Assembly: GCA_013396915.1 (NCBI GenBank)
Contig: VWZL01005003.1
Location: forward strand, 237,475-301,474
Length of the DNA stretch: 64,000 bases
Direction of reading: 5' to 3'
From: Stercorarius parasiticus
Lineage: Eukaryota > Chordata > Aves > Charadriiformes > Stercorariidae
Shown here: in pieces, positions 50,270 through 64,000 of the stretch
Layout: each line of letters starts with the position of its first letter
Position numbering within the stretch: the stretch's first letter is position 1
Program-made: the position numbers and the translations under genes
Notes under the pieces: generated by a model
What the model was told of the DNA's origin: nothing
The model's database searches: none
Seen by the model: only the letters and a program-made list of their open reading frames with translations

Positions 50270-52854
50270 GAGGCACCACTTGTCCCCCAAGTTATGTGGT
50301 ACACCTGGACTAGCTAACCCCAGAAAAGTTCTTCAAATGCGACGCTACAATAAAGGTAGTATCACTCCTTTAATTCCAAAAGCCGTTCAAAGGATTCAAG
50401 GCAAAGGATTGTCTTCCTGGGGTCGGAGAGATGGGACCCACTAATTTTACTTTTGATGCTTGAAACCAGAAGTGATGCAAGGGATCTGACACAAGGCATA
50501 TATTGTATTACAACTATGACACGTTACCCTGAGTGACCAGATAATACCCCCACACAGGTGGGGTTTCTAGACAGGTACACCTACAGCATGCTCTGACCAT
50601 TAAACTGAGTTTTTGCAGGTTTGCTCATATGATAAATTTCACCGTGATTCTTTATGGCCCCATCAAACAGAGAAAGCAGGATCATGTTTGTATTGCATCT
50701 GTATAACTCATTTTATACCAGCTTTATTAAGACTGCGGTACCATAACTTCTCAAATTTTTGCCTGCTGTCACCTAATAATACCCGTTTCCATAGCTCATA
50801 AATTCAAAACAACAAACTACTTCAAAACTTTTAGAAGATAAAAGTAGAGAAACAAGCACAAAGCCTGGCACTTATTTTTTCCTAGTATTTGTTGCCTAGG
50901 TTTTCAAAAAAACCCAGATAAAAGGGTTTCCTTAAAAATGCACTTCAATATGCAATTCAGGACCACAGAGTCAGTCACGTAAATTTAAAAAACGCAGCCT
51001 ACTATATTACTGCGTGTACGAATCAGTGTAGGCTGCAGTCCCTTGGCAGGTTTCCAGCGTAGCCCTTGATGCCAATTTTGGAAACCCGCTGGGTGCGTGT
51101 TTCAGAGCCCAGGAACCAGCTGTGGACACGGCTCCACTCCTACCTACGGAGAGCCTCGCAATCACCTGCTGGGCTTTGCCTCTTGTTACTCCCCAAAGTA
51201 AAACAAACGTCCTGCAGCATCCTACCAAGGAGCATCATCGCTAATGTGTAGACAGCGCTTGCCTAATTAGCTGTCACCACTTCTACACATTTTGTTTTTT
51301 CTGCTCATACGGGAGAAATCCTTGTGGCGGTTTTGGTGGTACAGGACCAGGCGCTGGAGTGAGACCCTCTCTCCAGAGTCTTTCATGCTGGTTACTGAAT
51401 AGACATCCGAAGGCAACATCATTTGGCTGTATCTGACCTGCAATAGATTGCTACTTGCAACACTTTTTATGCCATTATCCATCTCCTGAGCCATCTGGCC
51501 CCTGTTGCAAGATAGCTGCAGATGTATTAATAAACCAACCTAATAGAGCTGTACATATTAAACATATAGCAGAAGCAGCTGGTTGGTGTTTGTTGTGAGC
51601 TTTCTATTTTTCCCTAATGTTTCAGCTACTGTAATTTAAAGTCGTAAGCCAGCTCCTTCAAGGAAAAGAACAGGTTTTTTTTTTTCTTCATCTACCCGCA
51701 AAACAAAATAAATTCATCTTTCATAAAAGAAGGCTGTCATTGAAAAGGAAGTTATAATCAGCGTAAATGTCCTTTTCCTCCTTGGAGTGGAAACTTTAGG
51801 TTGAACAGCATTGTCAGTTCATCATATTATAATATACCCCCCTGACAGCTCTCATATTAATTGCACCAGATTGCTTGCAGTGTGCTCATTTGTTTGTTTT
51901 CTCTTAACTAAGAACAATTTGAGTGACTTTCAGAAAACTTTACTTCCTTTCAGATACAAGTGTGGTTAGAGGGAAACAAAACATATATTAAAGGACTTAA
52001 AGGACTTTAAATTGTAGACTATGAATTTTAATGATCAAACTAGTGCTCTTTGGGATAGTGCTTATGAATTTCTCAAAGTGGGCCTACAGATGTAAAGCCA
52101 TACAAACCAACAGATAAGAAAATCTGGCTGTACACAAATAAATAAAATAAATTCTTTTCTATAGATCTATCAAATTCTATTCTGATGTTGATCTTTTCAG
52201 CTGTTTTGATGGATGGTTTTACACTCAGGCCATTTCTGTATAAAAATTAACGAAAACTGACAGTTTCAAATAGGTGTCAACACATTTTAAATTGGGATTA
52301 ACAAAACGCATTTAAGGAATTCTTTTAAGTCAATTAAATCAATTATTTTTTAAGCACCTGACTGCATCGGGCTTTTCTGAAATTTGAGTCTTTATATGCC
52401 TAGATGAATTAGTGGTCACAAAATTCTGTTCTAAGTAAGGTTACTATCATGTTAAAAAATGAAATTAAAGTTCATTCATAGATTTGTTTTTTCTGTTTAT
52501 CTTACTTGATAGGTCCTGTCTTGAGGGGTAATATCTAATAACGTGTTCTCTTGCCTGCATTTTGTAACTCAAATAAACCACAATTTCTGGACCAATAGAT
52601 GTCTCTGTGCTTCAAAAAGAAGGCTTTTTGTTTTTTCTTTTCCATCACTGATGGCCTTGTTCCCCCATCTGTTTCCAAAGCACTTTCTCATCACCAACTG
52701 CAAGCTGCTGGTAAGGGCATGTAACTGTGCCTACAGATCTGCACCATCCTGCCCAGCTCTCTGGGTTGGCCAGTCCAAGAATTCAACCACATCCTCTTAT
52801 GGGAGACCTTCACCAGCCTGCCAGCTCCCCAGTTGCATGAGAAGGCTCATGAAC

Positions 52855-52855
52855 N
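52855..52855. other. Ambiguous base (N)
   Basis: This is the only undetermined base in the window. It is an isolated N, not a gap, and lies inside a chance open frame. Confidence 0.98.
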
Positions 52856-55607
52856 GCTTTTTCAACTTTTCTCACCCGGCAGCTACTGATCTAATTACAC
52901 CAGCATTCAAAACATAATTTAAAGATTAAGAGAAAAGCGCAGATATGGGATCAAAAAAAAGTGAATTGCTAACACCAGCAATCAAAGTCTGACGGGCTGA
53001 AAACCGACTAAGTCAGTTGTGGTATTTTGGGGTTGGGGTGCGGAGGTAGGAAAAAAGCATCTGTGGCAAATAAAAAGGGGCAAAAAAACCTCTAAAAGCA
53101 ACCTAAAATGCTACCTGGGGCAGGTAGCAAGTATTTAAAGGTATTTAAAGAAAACATAATGAAACCCCCCCTCCCCAGCTGCACTTAAAGCTCACAGAAC
53201 ATGATCTTGTAGTATTAAAGACGACTTGCAGAAGTCTCTCTACTGGGCCTAAATATAGATACTAGGGAAAAAAAAACACTGCATAGATTGGACCACTTTA
53301 CTTTTGACTGAAAACCATGAAAGATCATAAGGAACTGGTAGATGACTTACGGAATCAACAGCAATAATTCTACATATCCAAGGATAACGCTGTTTATCAA
53401 AGCCACTAGTGTTCAGGCTTTGAACATTCCAAAAAGCTAATTTCCAAGGAGAAAAATAGCAGCTGCCCCGAGAGCCCTAAGTATATCAAAGATATCCTTT
53501 TCTGCTCCCTACATTCAGTATCTCACTTCTGAACTCCTTTTGCTCTTTTCCAAGTACCTTTAAGTTTTATTAATCAGACCTCTGCCCTGTGATCATCAGA
53601 AGCGACACACAGCAAAACACACGGAGGCTCAGTACAACCCCTTTTGACTTCGGTTGTTGTAATGTGGGACAGGAAGCCCTGTTACCTACCCATCGCTCCG
53701 TGTTCCTCTGGCAACATGCCCCATCCCAATTTGCGAGTTTTCTGAAAGCCAGTTTACTCCTTCCTCTTACCTGTGTGCATGCTGGTGTTCCCCAGAAAAA
53801 TGTGCTCAACGTGGTTCCCATTACTCATGTATATTTTGTCTTCTCTGTCTAGTGAGTTCAAATTGCTCCAAGCTTCCTCCTACCTGTTCAGATTTATGCC
53901 CACCCAAGCCTCATCTCCATCTGTTTCAGTGATTGCACTTAAGAGGGTTCAAGCTGGATGTGAGCCATAATCCCAGAGGTAGAAACCCAATGCTTTACAT
54001 GTGAAATCTGTTGTCATCTTTGTCCCAGTGCAGTGGATGAAAGCATACAAACCAGAATCACTTCTGAGCCAGACAACTGTAAAAGGGCTTCACTAGAGAT
54101 AGGCAGAAGCCTATTTGGTGGGTGAATTACACTTTCGACACCTGTCAATAATGTACATGGCCATCTAGGGAAATGAGCTTACATTTTTCTCAAAGGAGAA
54201 AAGCACTTCAAACACGCTTCTGAAGAACAAGGATGAAGTGAAAAAGAAAAACCTGTTGTGTAATTTGCATGCATATTAAAAAGACATGAATGACATTAAG
54301 GAGTGCCCCTCTTCTCAGAGAGAGATTCAGGATGTACATTTCACCGAACAATACAGTTACTACAAACCTTATTTTCCTCCGTCTAAACCATTATAGATAG
54401 TCTGCACAGTGCTGGGAAAAAATGAGGCACACTCTTTTCCTCCAACACTTACCTATAAACACATTAGGTTTAGCCTCTATTCATCCAGACATCTCACACG
54501 TATTTTCTTCCGTACTGTGAGAAGCAGCCGTGGATGGACATTGAGGGGAGCGTCTGTATGTAGATGCTCCTCCCTTACTGCGTGAAGCAAGCCCTCAAGC
54601 GCTCCTTGCTAACGAAATACAGATTTGTTGTCTACCAGCCAGTGTAGAAAAGCATGATTGCCTCAACTTTGTAGGGAGAAATTGTGGGGCTCCAAGAGGT
54701 GACACCATTCCTCCAGGGTCATCAACTAACCAGGGGCTGAGCCTATTGCACACAGGACCCTCCACCACAGCTGCTCCAGTCAAGAAGTGGTATTGAGAAA
54801 GGGAAGAGAGGCCAGGAGGCCACGGGACAGGACAAAGAAATCAACCCCTTCTCAGCTCTCACAATGTGAAAACTATTGCTGTTTTTGGTTTTGGTTTTTT
54901 TCCATGCAAGTATGACTTACATGTACTGGAACTCATTAAAGGTAATTGAGTTAAGTCGATTTGTTACCCAAATAATACTTAAGTAGCAGTGTCCTAAAAA
55001 TGAAACTGCATCCTGTCACTCCAGTGCAACTTCGGAAACCAACCTGAAGTGATTTATTCCTGTCCAGTTGTGCTGCTAGAGGTGGCTGCAAACACTTTGC
55101 AGAGCAACGTACAATTATCTTTGTGTTCTTAATGATGCAGGGGACATGAGCTGACAGACCATTTGTGACGCTTGCAAGGTCATGCTGGTTAATTAAGAGC
55201 AGTTTGTGCTGGGATGGGGCACATTGAACAAGGGGTTCCTTAATATGACACGTTCCAGTAGTGTTTGATAGTTGATTAAAGTAGATATCATCAGTATTCC
55301 CTGGATCAATCTTCCTTTCTTGTGGACATTGCATTTTATGTATACCTTACTGTGAAATGTTTCAAGGATGATAAGCAGTGTAATTAAGCATCATACTATA
55401 AGTGAAATATAATTTGCATTTCTTTTAAGATATATACTGCAATCAATTCGGTCACCGAGTCAAATTTTCAAAAAACTGTAAATGTTTATCAAAATAAAAA
55501 GTTCCCTGTGATATACTATTTTTGCTCAACTACCTCAAAGCACTTTAACATGGAAGGCAAAGATCTCACCCTCTCTAGCTGGGAAATCCCTGAGAAACTT
55601 AAGGATG

Positions 55608-55669
55608 GCAACTTCCCCATGATAATACTCTTCCAAGATGAGGGAAATCTTGGAATGTAAGGAAGTGGC
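55608..55669 (+). other. Foldable stretch with a 17-nt match to miR-206
   Basis: TGGAATGTAAGGAAGTG at 55651-55667 is identical to the first 17 nucleotides of mature miR-206 as I recall it; the last five differ. The match overlaps a hairpin with a perfect 9-bp stem (55631-55639 with 55647-55655) and a 7-nt loop. An outer stem (55608-55616 with 55661-55669) has eight of nine pairs. An asymmetric internal loop of about 14 by 5 bases separates the stems, which is poor for a microRNA precursor. The real miR-206 locus should match throughout and have miR-133b nearby; I see neither. Most likely coincidence, possibly a derived sequence. Confidence 0.15.
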
Positions 55670-57184
55670 TTAGTTTGAAGATTATGAACTAATTATATTT
55701 TTTTTTTTTCCTTTCTGGGATCCTGACACAGCTCAGAAAGTCCTTCAACAGCCTTGGAAGTCCTGGCCAAAACCAGTGTTACAAGTAACTTAGGGACACT
55801 AGAGTGCAGTTTTGAACTTCTTGCCAGAAGCAAATATCAATTTTGAAATCTGGATTGTTATTAAGGGACTGTCTCCCACAGAACCCGGTATTTGTTTTTC
55901 TGCTGATAAGGAACAGTAAAGGGTTTTTTTCCCCCTTTTTCTGTATTCCAGTATGAAAAGTTGAGCACTGCAGAACAGAAGCACAGATGCAAGCCCCTTT
56001 CACGTGCTCACAAATTCAGCCTGGGCTTTCTAAGTCAGGTCCATTGGCAAAAAGGAGTCTGGCATTGAGTCACGGTCCGAATATGACAAAACTCTTGGGA
56101 GAAACATTATTGCCTCTGAACCCCAAACCGTAATCTTCACTGGATTCACGTCACATGAAATCCAAGACCAGCAAAAACCAGCACAGCATATTCTGAATAA
56201 TCTTTAACCTTAGTTTAACTGCTTGCCTTTTAATTTTCATCGTTCTCCTTCACAGGATTACAATGTAAACAGTGCAATTTCACCCTGCCATTCGATGTGC
56301 TGAATTTCTGTCCTATGAGTAATTTTTTTAAAAACAGCTTTTCATTGTTTTTTTTGAAAAAGACATAAATAACACCACTGTAGGACAGCCCACTCCAATT
56401 GACATGCTGACAGAAAAATCAAGTTACTTAATCTCAGTCCTGTGTTTAGTCATAATCCTGATAACACTGATCAGAAAAATATCTAGTGACATTTTAAATT
56501 GATTTTAAAAGACACTTCCCGGTTCAAACACCACTGAAACTTTGAGGAAACACAGAGATGCATTGGATCTAGGCATTCCACCTCATGCTCGGCACTAAAC
56601 ATAATATTCCGCACTAGCAGTGCCACACAGCTCAAAAACCTAAACGGAGATGCTAGTAGGCCATTTACACAATGTTTTTCATTGTTAACATTTTCAGATG
56701 CATGGCTGAAAAGTACATTAAGTATGAGCAGTACATTTTCTTTATCATTGAGCAAATACAGACCAATATACGTGCCTTTAGTTCACTTAGCCTTGTGTTT
56801 GAAGTGTTGCATAGCTCTCTTATGCCATAATCCATCAGAGTTACCTGCCTCTGAAGCTGCAATTACCAATTCAAGTTCCAAAATGTTCTTGCACTGAAAG
56901 TCACTCACAGTTAGCATTGCAGCTAAAGAGGTACCTGCATATTTCTTTGTTACTGTGTTTCAGGATATGAAAGACCACCTATCTATTACAGAAAAAAATA
57001 AATCCTGAAATAGATATAGTTATCTTATTTTTGTTTAGTTTCTGTATGACCATCTGATGCACCATCAGTGAACGTGTCGGTAGAGGTTTCTTCCCCTTGT
57101 CAGTCTCGTTGTAAATGAAACACAGTGAGAAGGATGATCGTCTCTGTGCGTGTGTGTACGTCTGCACGTAAGTTAGAGGAAAGT

Positions 57185-57385
57185 GTGTGTGTGGGGCGGT
57201 AATGGGTAGCAAAGGGGTGGAAAGGGAAAGGACATGGCTTGTCTCCTGTTCTTTGATTCGAGCCTTGTTCATCCAATGGATCAGTGCTCCACAGCAAGCA
57301 GCGGCAGCCGGCGCTGCCTGGCAGCACACGCTCTGCCGGCGCTGGCTCAGCAGGGCTTCTGCGCCCCTCGCCTTTGTCTAGTCAC
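57185..57385. promoter_or_regulatory. Local CpG-rich patch with a GC box
   Basis: A TG-rich stretch ends in GTGGGGCGGTAA (57190-57201), which contains a GC box. About 100 bp further, 57298-57370 is dense in CpG and GCCGGCGCTG-like units; GCCGGCGCTG occurs twice. The patch stands out from the AT-rich surroundings. It is too short for a standard CpG island and no clear TATA box or first exon is seen, so promoter function is speculative. Confidence 0.2.
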
Positions 57386-60300
57386 TCACTCTACGGGCTT
57401 AACACCTACTGTCACTCATCCCCCTTTCTCTTATTTAAATAAGTGGTTTTACTACAGATACAAGCATAATTATAAATATATATTCTTTCTCACACGCACA
57501 TTCGCATGGGGAAGGAAACCAGCAGGACTGATCTCATCCTTGATGGAAGTCTGCTTACTTCAAAGCATTTATTCCCACAGACACACACAAGTAAAAGAGG
57601 ATCAGGCCTATCCATCTTTGGTAAATTCATTCAGATGAATAGAAAACTCTTGTAGTCTAAAATAGAGATCTTCCATAACTCTCCTACAAGTTACCATTGT
57701 CTGACCAGCAACAGTGGCAAAACGAGAGAAAAACCCCCAGTCTTTGGGAGGGTTCTGCAGAATATAAATCCACAATCTGTTTCACTTTGAAAGGGAATTA
57801 CTAAACTAACGAGAAGCAGCTGATTTTCAATGCCACTTACACTTTGGATTCAGTGAAGTCACAGAACGCATAAAAGCAAAGCACTACTTGTCCCTGAGAT
57901 GCTATGAGTGCTTGGTACAGAAGGAGAGCAAGAGACATGCAGGCTCGCAACAAAAAAAACCCTAATTCTCTTCTTACTGTTAGTCAACAGAAGGTAAAGT
58001 GCAAGAGAACAGGCAAAACTGTACTTGGGGAAAGGGTAAAAGAAATGATGCTTACTTATTTAAAAGCCTCTCACACCCACATAATAAACAAGAAGGTCAG
58101 CATTCACAGTTACTGCACAGCGGTGAGTGGCTGCACAAGAAACACTGCAATGGAGAATCAGACGCAGCAGCAGCGGATGGTTTAACTAATGGAGGAACCA
58201 GTACAACAAATCGAGGGGAGGAAGCCACATCCCTGGGCTTCCAGCTGTTCCTGCCATCCCCAGCACAAGGCTGGCAGCCATGGCAGGTGCTTAAAGATGC
58301 AGATCTGCTCCAGTAGCTACGCTACACTGCTGCAAAGACACACAGCTACAGGGGTGCAGGTTTGCCTTACTTACGTTGCTTGTTTGTTCTTTTTTTTCCT
58401 TATTGTCATTCAGGCAACCAAATTAAAACCACAGAATAAGCTAAACTCATCCCTGGCCTGCGGACAGACTTGCCCTCATGAGTTTCTGCAAAGAGCCAAA
58501 CAATCTCACCAGCCTAACCTTGTTTAGCCTAGACAGATATGTATGTTTGTTAGAAGAGATAAATCCTAAAATATGCCTGTTCTGTTCTTTTCTTTTCCTG
58601 GATATTTTGAGTTGTGCCCATCCCATTTCCCTCAGCCTTTGGCCCTTCCACCCCAGGAGCTCCTGTAAGTACAATTTTACCCTTGGCACACAACATCTCT
58701 GCAGCTAGTAGTACATCCTTCTGCTTATCCTAAGTCCCCAGATCACATTGTAGAAGAAAATACGAAAGAATCTACTAAGCCTGGTAGTAGAACATGTAAT
58801 TTTGTTAAGGAATACTGATGTGTGGGATTATGGCAGTAGCTTGTTTCCTTAGTCATTGGTGACACACAGGACTTGGTCACACCAGCCCTTCCGCCCTCCT
58901 CAATATCGACACCCCCTGAGGCACCCGAGCTGGGAGAGGAAGAAGGGGAGATGCAGAGACCTTCGTGGCAATTTGCCTTACCCAAGCTCTCAACTACTTT
59001 GTGGAGGCAACTTCCTTACCCCTCTCTCCCAGCTATGAAGGGATCAGATGCCAACAAGGTCTCAGGGCACCGGTTTGGTGTCTAATGGCAAGAGGGATGA
59101 AAGTCAGCCGTATAAAACTTTTTAAAGTTCAAATTAGTTTTTCATTTGACTGCTTTAATCTTAGCTTTTGCTATAGACCTCAAGTTGCCACTATTTTTCA
59201 CTATGAAACTTCATAATCATCACAACTGAGCTGAAAAGTGGACAATGGACAGCAGATAAAATTGAGCGCAGATAAGAGAAAGGTCTTACTGCTCAGCATA
59301 AGAAAACATTTCAAAGAATTTGGATTCTAGGTGTCTCTTCATAGACAATGAATACCAACCACTTATTAATTCAGTTTGTGCCTATTTAGATTCCTGAAGC
59401 TAAATCCTCACATGGCAACCTTTGTGAATTATGATTTCTATCTCCGGTTGGCAAGGGACTCTTATCTGATGAATACTAACATGGCTTCAGTTATTCATTC
59501 CTTGATCATCGCTCAGTTGGACTACAACCATACAATATATCCTTAGCAACACAAACTACTTCAAGCACATCACGCTTTTCTTCTGCTTATGGCAGGCTAT
59601 AAAATGCTGAATCATTATATCTTGATCTTTATCTACAATCAATATATAATAACATACATATATCCTCCACAAAGTATTATTAAAAAAACCCTAAACCTTC
59701 CTGTAAGACACTCCACTGCCCATGCTTTTCCTCTGAGACAAAACATCCTATAACAAGCTGTTTAGCCATGTTTCTTTACATTGTGCATTAAGAACATAAT
59801 TTTAAACAAGAACTCCAAGTTTCCTCTCTGCATTCTACAGCACCAGACCGATGAAGGCTCAGGGGATTAAAAAATGTACAGCACTTAAAGGCTCACACCT
59901 ACAGCCTGTAGGTTGAGGTAGAAACCAGAGAGGCCCATTTTTTTTATATTAAACATAAAAGGCCTGGGTTCTTCACTCCCTCAGATGGATTCACTCATGC
60001 AAATGTCATGCTTTGCAGAGGTGGGAAGACAAGGAGAAGCAGGAGCTCAATGGAGGCTTTCCTTTTGTGCAGAACAGGCAGTATTACTGTCACTGTGCAG
60101 CTACTGCAAATACATCACTTGCGATGAGCCAAGGGAACAATTTTCATGGTTTTGCACCAAGAAGGTTTCAGCATGGCATTGAATTCAGAATATATTCATG
60201 ACGCGTCAAAAAAGTCCGTCAGCAATTGCTGATGATGATTTCCGAGTAAGACATTTTCAACAGCCTGCGGGAGAATTCACTCCGGCTGCGCAGACCTCTC

Positions 60301-63300
60301 CAGCCAGCCACCAGCCCCCCTCCCCCACGCCCAGGAACCAATAATTCTCTCATTTTCTTCCTTTGCAAAGGATGAGAGGAAACAGCAGATGCGTTAACCT
60401 TGGAATTTCACACAAAATAGTATTAAAAGTACACCAACATATTGCAATTTTTGAACTCCTGGGAAAAGCAGCAAGAACATACAGAATTCAGGGCTGTGCT
60501 GCTGCTGTGCCAGGGCCACAGATCTCAGCCGCACGCTGGGAGCTCAGGTATTACTTGTCACCAACGGTGACTGCAGAGGGGTTGCCGGCACATTGCATAG
60601 CAAGCTTTCCTTCCTGGTGTTGCGACAGCAAGCACGAAGGCCAATGCAACAACAAAAGATGCCAGCAGGTAGCAGGAGATAAAGCCAGTCAACCTGCTGC
60701 TCTGCAAAGTCTTACCCCCAAAATCACTGCTGCCAAGGGACTGGATGGCTCAGGTGAGAGGTGACAGGATACAGCTACTATTTTCTCCCCCACTAAAAAT
60801 CTATTTGAAGGTCCGTAACAAAATTTTTAAAAAGCCCAAAGCCTTTTGTCTTCAAGAGGGCCGCTTCCATATTTGAGAATACCTTAATTTAAAGCAAAAC
60901 AAACCAAAGGAAAGTGAAAAAGGTGAAATGGAAAGGTTAAAATATCGTCCTACTGAAATGGTAGTCCATTATGCCTCCCAGCCAGGTTGTTGTGGTTTTT
61001 TTTCCTTTTTTTAAAAAACGTGTATCTTTTGCAAACAATGCACAGTTTGACCGGATCGTGTATCAACACTGAAAATCGTAGGGGTTTCTTTTGATTATTT
61101 TGTGAGAAATGAGTGGAAATTCATTGGAGGAAATAATATGGCGTGTTATAAAATAGGTTTACAGATTAAATCTATTTGGGTCCTTACAGACCTTTGAGTT
61201 ATAAAATATATTTGATGAACCGCAGCCTGCGATCTGAGGAGAGTTGCTTACCACTGGTAAAGTATTGCAGAAGTAAATCAATTGTGGGCTGACTTATATT
61301 CTTTTTTCTCATATAACTTTCATAACTATTACGAAAGCATACAAACTGACCTTTAAAGCAATTCATTTTTTTTCCAAAACTTTGAAAGTAATTTTAGTTT
61401 AAAAAACAAGAAAACAAAAGGAAAACAAGTTTTAAAATCTCAAAGGCTGCTGTGAAAAGGGACTGCTGTCCTCCAGCCAGCTCTATTATGCACTAGACAA
61501 AGGAATACAGCTTGCTCTGCCATACCTGTATTGATTTTGCAGCTAGAAAAATACAAAAACATGCTTCAAGCACATAAACTCTCTGTAGAAAAAAGGATTA
61601 AATAAAACCACAACATCTAGTATTCTGGCTGTAGGTGTACTTTAAGTCCAAAGTCACCAATGAGTATTTACAAGTTGAAAAAATGCTAAGAAATTAATTA
61701 AGAAGCTACAAACGGTGAAACCTCTGCTGTACTGGATACCGAGGGATGGCTAGAGAACCCTCCACTTAGTGATGCTACTTTACTAGTCAGTAGTGCAATA
61801 TTCAATATACAGGACCCTCGAGTCCCATGTTCCCTTTCCTTTTCTCTTTTTCCTCCTCACTGCAAAGATACAATACACAAACAGGCAATCATCCAAATGG
61901 CATTGGTTATAAAATGGAATTACATACATATATAATTGTTAATTAGTTCTATAACTAAAATCCATCCGTATGCTTGCATAGCTACCTGGGACATGATGCT
62001 TCCCCTACAGCTAAGCAGGAGGAAGGAGATATTTGAGGCAGATTTCACTGTTGGGGAATTCTTCAATTGGTTTATGTTGTTACATATTGTGAATAGCTGC
62101 GTAGAGCCAGGGATCTGCTTCTGAGGAGGCAGAGTCAGCCCGTTGGGGAGGCAGGGGAGCAGATCAAAAGTAGAGTGGGGATATCCAGCACTTCAAAGTC
62201 CTGAGGAAACCAGGGTAAAAATGACCCAGCCTGTGATTTGTTTGCTTTTTTTTGAATGCCTTTTCCTCACAAATTGAATATTCCATAAAAAAACCCTGCT
62301 GGCCGTGAAGTCAGATGCCAATGAAGAAAGGAGCAGTCCCCACAGCAAAGAGCCTTGCTCCTGCTGGGGGTCTCACGCACCCCAAGGATGAGACGTGACA
62401 CTCCCCAGGAGCACCAGCACACATTCAGGGTAGAGTAATGCTAAATACAGTCCTTACAAAGGGGCTACAGAAGAATCTCTTCTATATGCTAGAAACCTTA
62501 CCAGTCAGAAGAAAGAAGTGTCCAGTAGGCAGTTTGTTCTTTGACTTTTTAAGAAATGTTTACAAGATAACGAAACATGGATTATAAGCAATATACAGAT
62601 TACATTTTACAACAGATATTAGGTAACTATTATTGATGGTACTACAGTCTTATTTGCCTAAATTTCAGAAACCCTGTCTCACATCTTAGAACATCTACTT
62701 TTAAACCAGCCCTTGGAGTGTTTCAACAAAACACATAATGCTTGCTGTAGGTATCTTTTTTCTTTTTTCCAATTGCATCTTGGTGTCTGAGAATAAACTA
62801 TTCCTAAACTATCAAGTCAAGGCAATGCCTTTTTATATCTACATACACACATATAAACTTGTATATAAAGGGATGCAAGTAAGATTGTCAGATAGGAATA
62901 GTGAAAATCAATATAAATGACACAAGAATAATAGCTGCACGTATAATAGTCCACTGTGCATAATCTGAAAGCGCCTGTAATGCGCAGAGCGTTGGTGAAA
63001 CAGCTCCTTGGAGTAGTCTAACCTCTGTCAAGTAAATTCCACAGAAACTACTGCTGGGAAAGGCTTTTTTGTTTTCACGTATTTTAAGAAAAATAATAAA
63101 TTTTTTTTGCATTGGAAAATGCATTAACACCTTAAATTAGATGCTGGATGTAATCAAACCCTCCTCCTCTCCCCTGCCAGGTGCTGTTTAATGTCTCAGC
63201 CACCCCACAAGCTATACTCCCCATAGGAAACTCAAGGGACTCAGTACCATCAAAAGCCATGCTCATACTCACTTCGCGGAGACTGTGCCACTGTGCTGCA

Positions 63301-64000
63301 GCCAAAAACCTGGCGTAGACCCTTCCCCCTCACGTTCCCACCAACAAAAGCTCTCTCCTGCTTTATTTCCTCCTCATGCCTTCTGCCAAACACACTCCTA
63401 GTCCCCATCAGAAGAGGAAAGGGGTTTCACAAATGCTGGTTTTAAATGTCACAGATGTTAAAAACTCAACCTAGGGCTTGACCTGCATCTTTTGTTCCCA
63501 CTGCATGGCAGGGGTGGAGGGAGGGGGATAATCACTCAGACATTAAAACACCTTTTCTTGTTTGAACCAGCTAAAAAGTGGTGTCTGCTGGCATCCCAGG
63601 TTCTTAGCCAGTCTAGTCTATATCTGACTAACCTCAGTGGAGGGCCAATTTAAAGACCATGGACAAGATTTCAAATTTATCACAAACTCCTTCGCTGCCA
63701 CCATTCAGAGGATAGTAAGAAGATTCCTGGAAAATGGCAACTGTGCATTAGTTAAAAAAAAAAAACCAGGAGAAAGGGGAGTCAAAGAAATAATGCATGG
63801 GAAAAAATGTAAAAAAAAATACATCTAGTTTTCTTAGAAAAATGCAGAACATCAGGAGACTAAAGGTATGATAAATGTTGAGTGAGCACATAACGTGTGA
63901 ATGCTCCCTGTGTATGCTTTGCAGACTTGCTAATAAACATAACAGAGAAGTCTAATGTCAATTATAGGACACAAGCCCAAATTTTGGATTTTAAAATTTT

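Larger units (their letters stand above)
48148..64000. other. AT-rich DNA without a recognisable gene
   Basis: Sixteen kilobases with no gene or dispersed repeat that I can identify. Separate entries cover CA microsatellites, an ambiguous base, a foldable miR-206-like stretch and a CpG-rich patch. 51500-51900 and 60200-60760 are less repetitive-looking, with mixed composition, but nothing functional can be claimed. The longest plus-strand frames (57234-57638, 60363-60764, 50076-50444, 52543-52917) have no recognised domain and look random. Confidence 0.5.

Noticed and set aside
50091..50279. Minus-strand frame rich in Cys and Val
   Set aside because: Its composition comes from translation of the AC microsatellite.

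Overview
The window reads as nuclear DNA from a bird. The main evidence is its repeats. There are three pieces of CR1, the dominant avian LINE, with the typical CR1 3' end (short ATTCTGTG-like terminal repeats, no poly-A tail). There is a solo LTR of a kind I recall as common in neoavian genomes, and a second, decayed avian-type LTR. Two remnants of the old amniote SINE MIR are also present. The species cannot be named from the sequence; the LTR type suggests Neoaves, which is an inference.

The background is AT-rich, with many homopolymer T/A runs, stop codons in all frames and no extended gene. I find no rRNA, tRNA, CRISPR array, bacterial-type operon or intact protein-coding gene. The window is therefore most likely intergenic or a very large intron. 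The longest clearly meaningful reading frame is a dead CR1 reverse transcriptase segment on the minus strand (31427-32525).

Layout. 1-7552: plain AT-rich DNA with a few small tandem duplications. 7553-7690: probable remnant of an old CR1/L3-like LINE. 9973-10220: CR1 3' fragment. 12120-13215: AT-rich block with paired octamer motifs, possibly regulatory. 19758-19825: very short CR1 tail. 20195-20800: truncated LTR with an internal duplication. 23880-28500: four splice-bounded open segments in compatible phase, a weak but checkable hint of a spliced gene on the plus strand. 26248-26390: MIR. 31427-32525: CR1. 37700-38012: MIR split by about 180 bp of foreign sequence. 41531-41558: perfect 12-bp inverted repeat. 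47558-48147: solo LTR with a perfect 5-bp target duplication. 50227-50269: CA microsatellite. 55608-55669: foldable stretch with a 17-nt match to miR-206. 57185-57385: local CpG-rich patch. The rest is unannotated single-copy-looking DNA.

No genes can be shown to work together here. The functional content I can support is transposon history plus a handful of candidate regulatory or transcribed sites. All family assignments rest on recalled consensus features, not on a database search.
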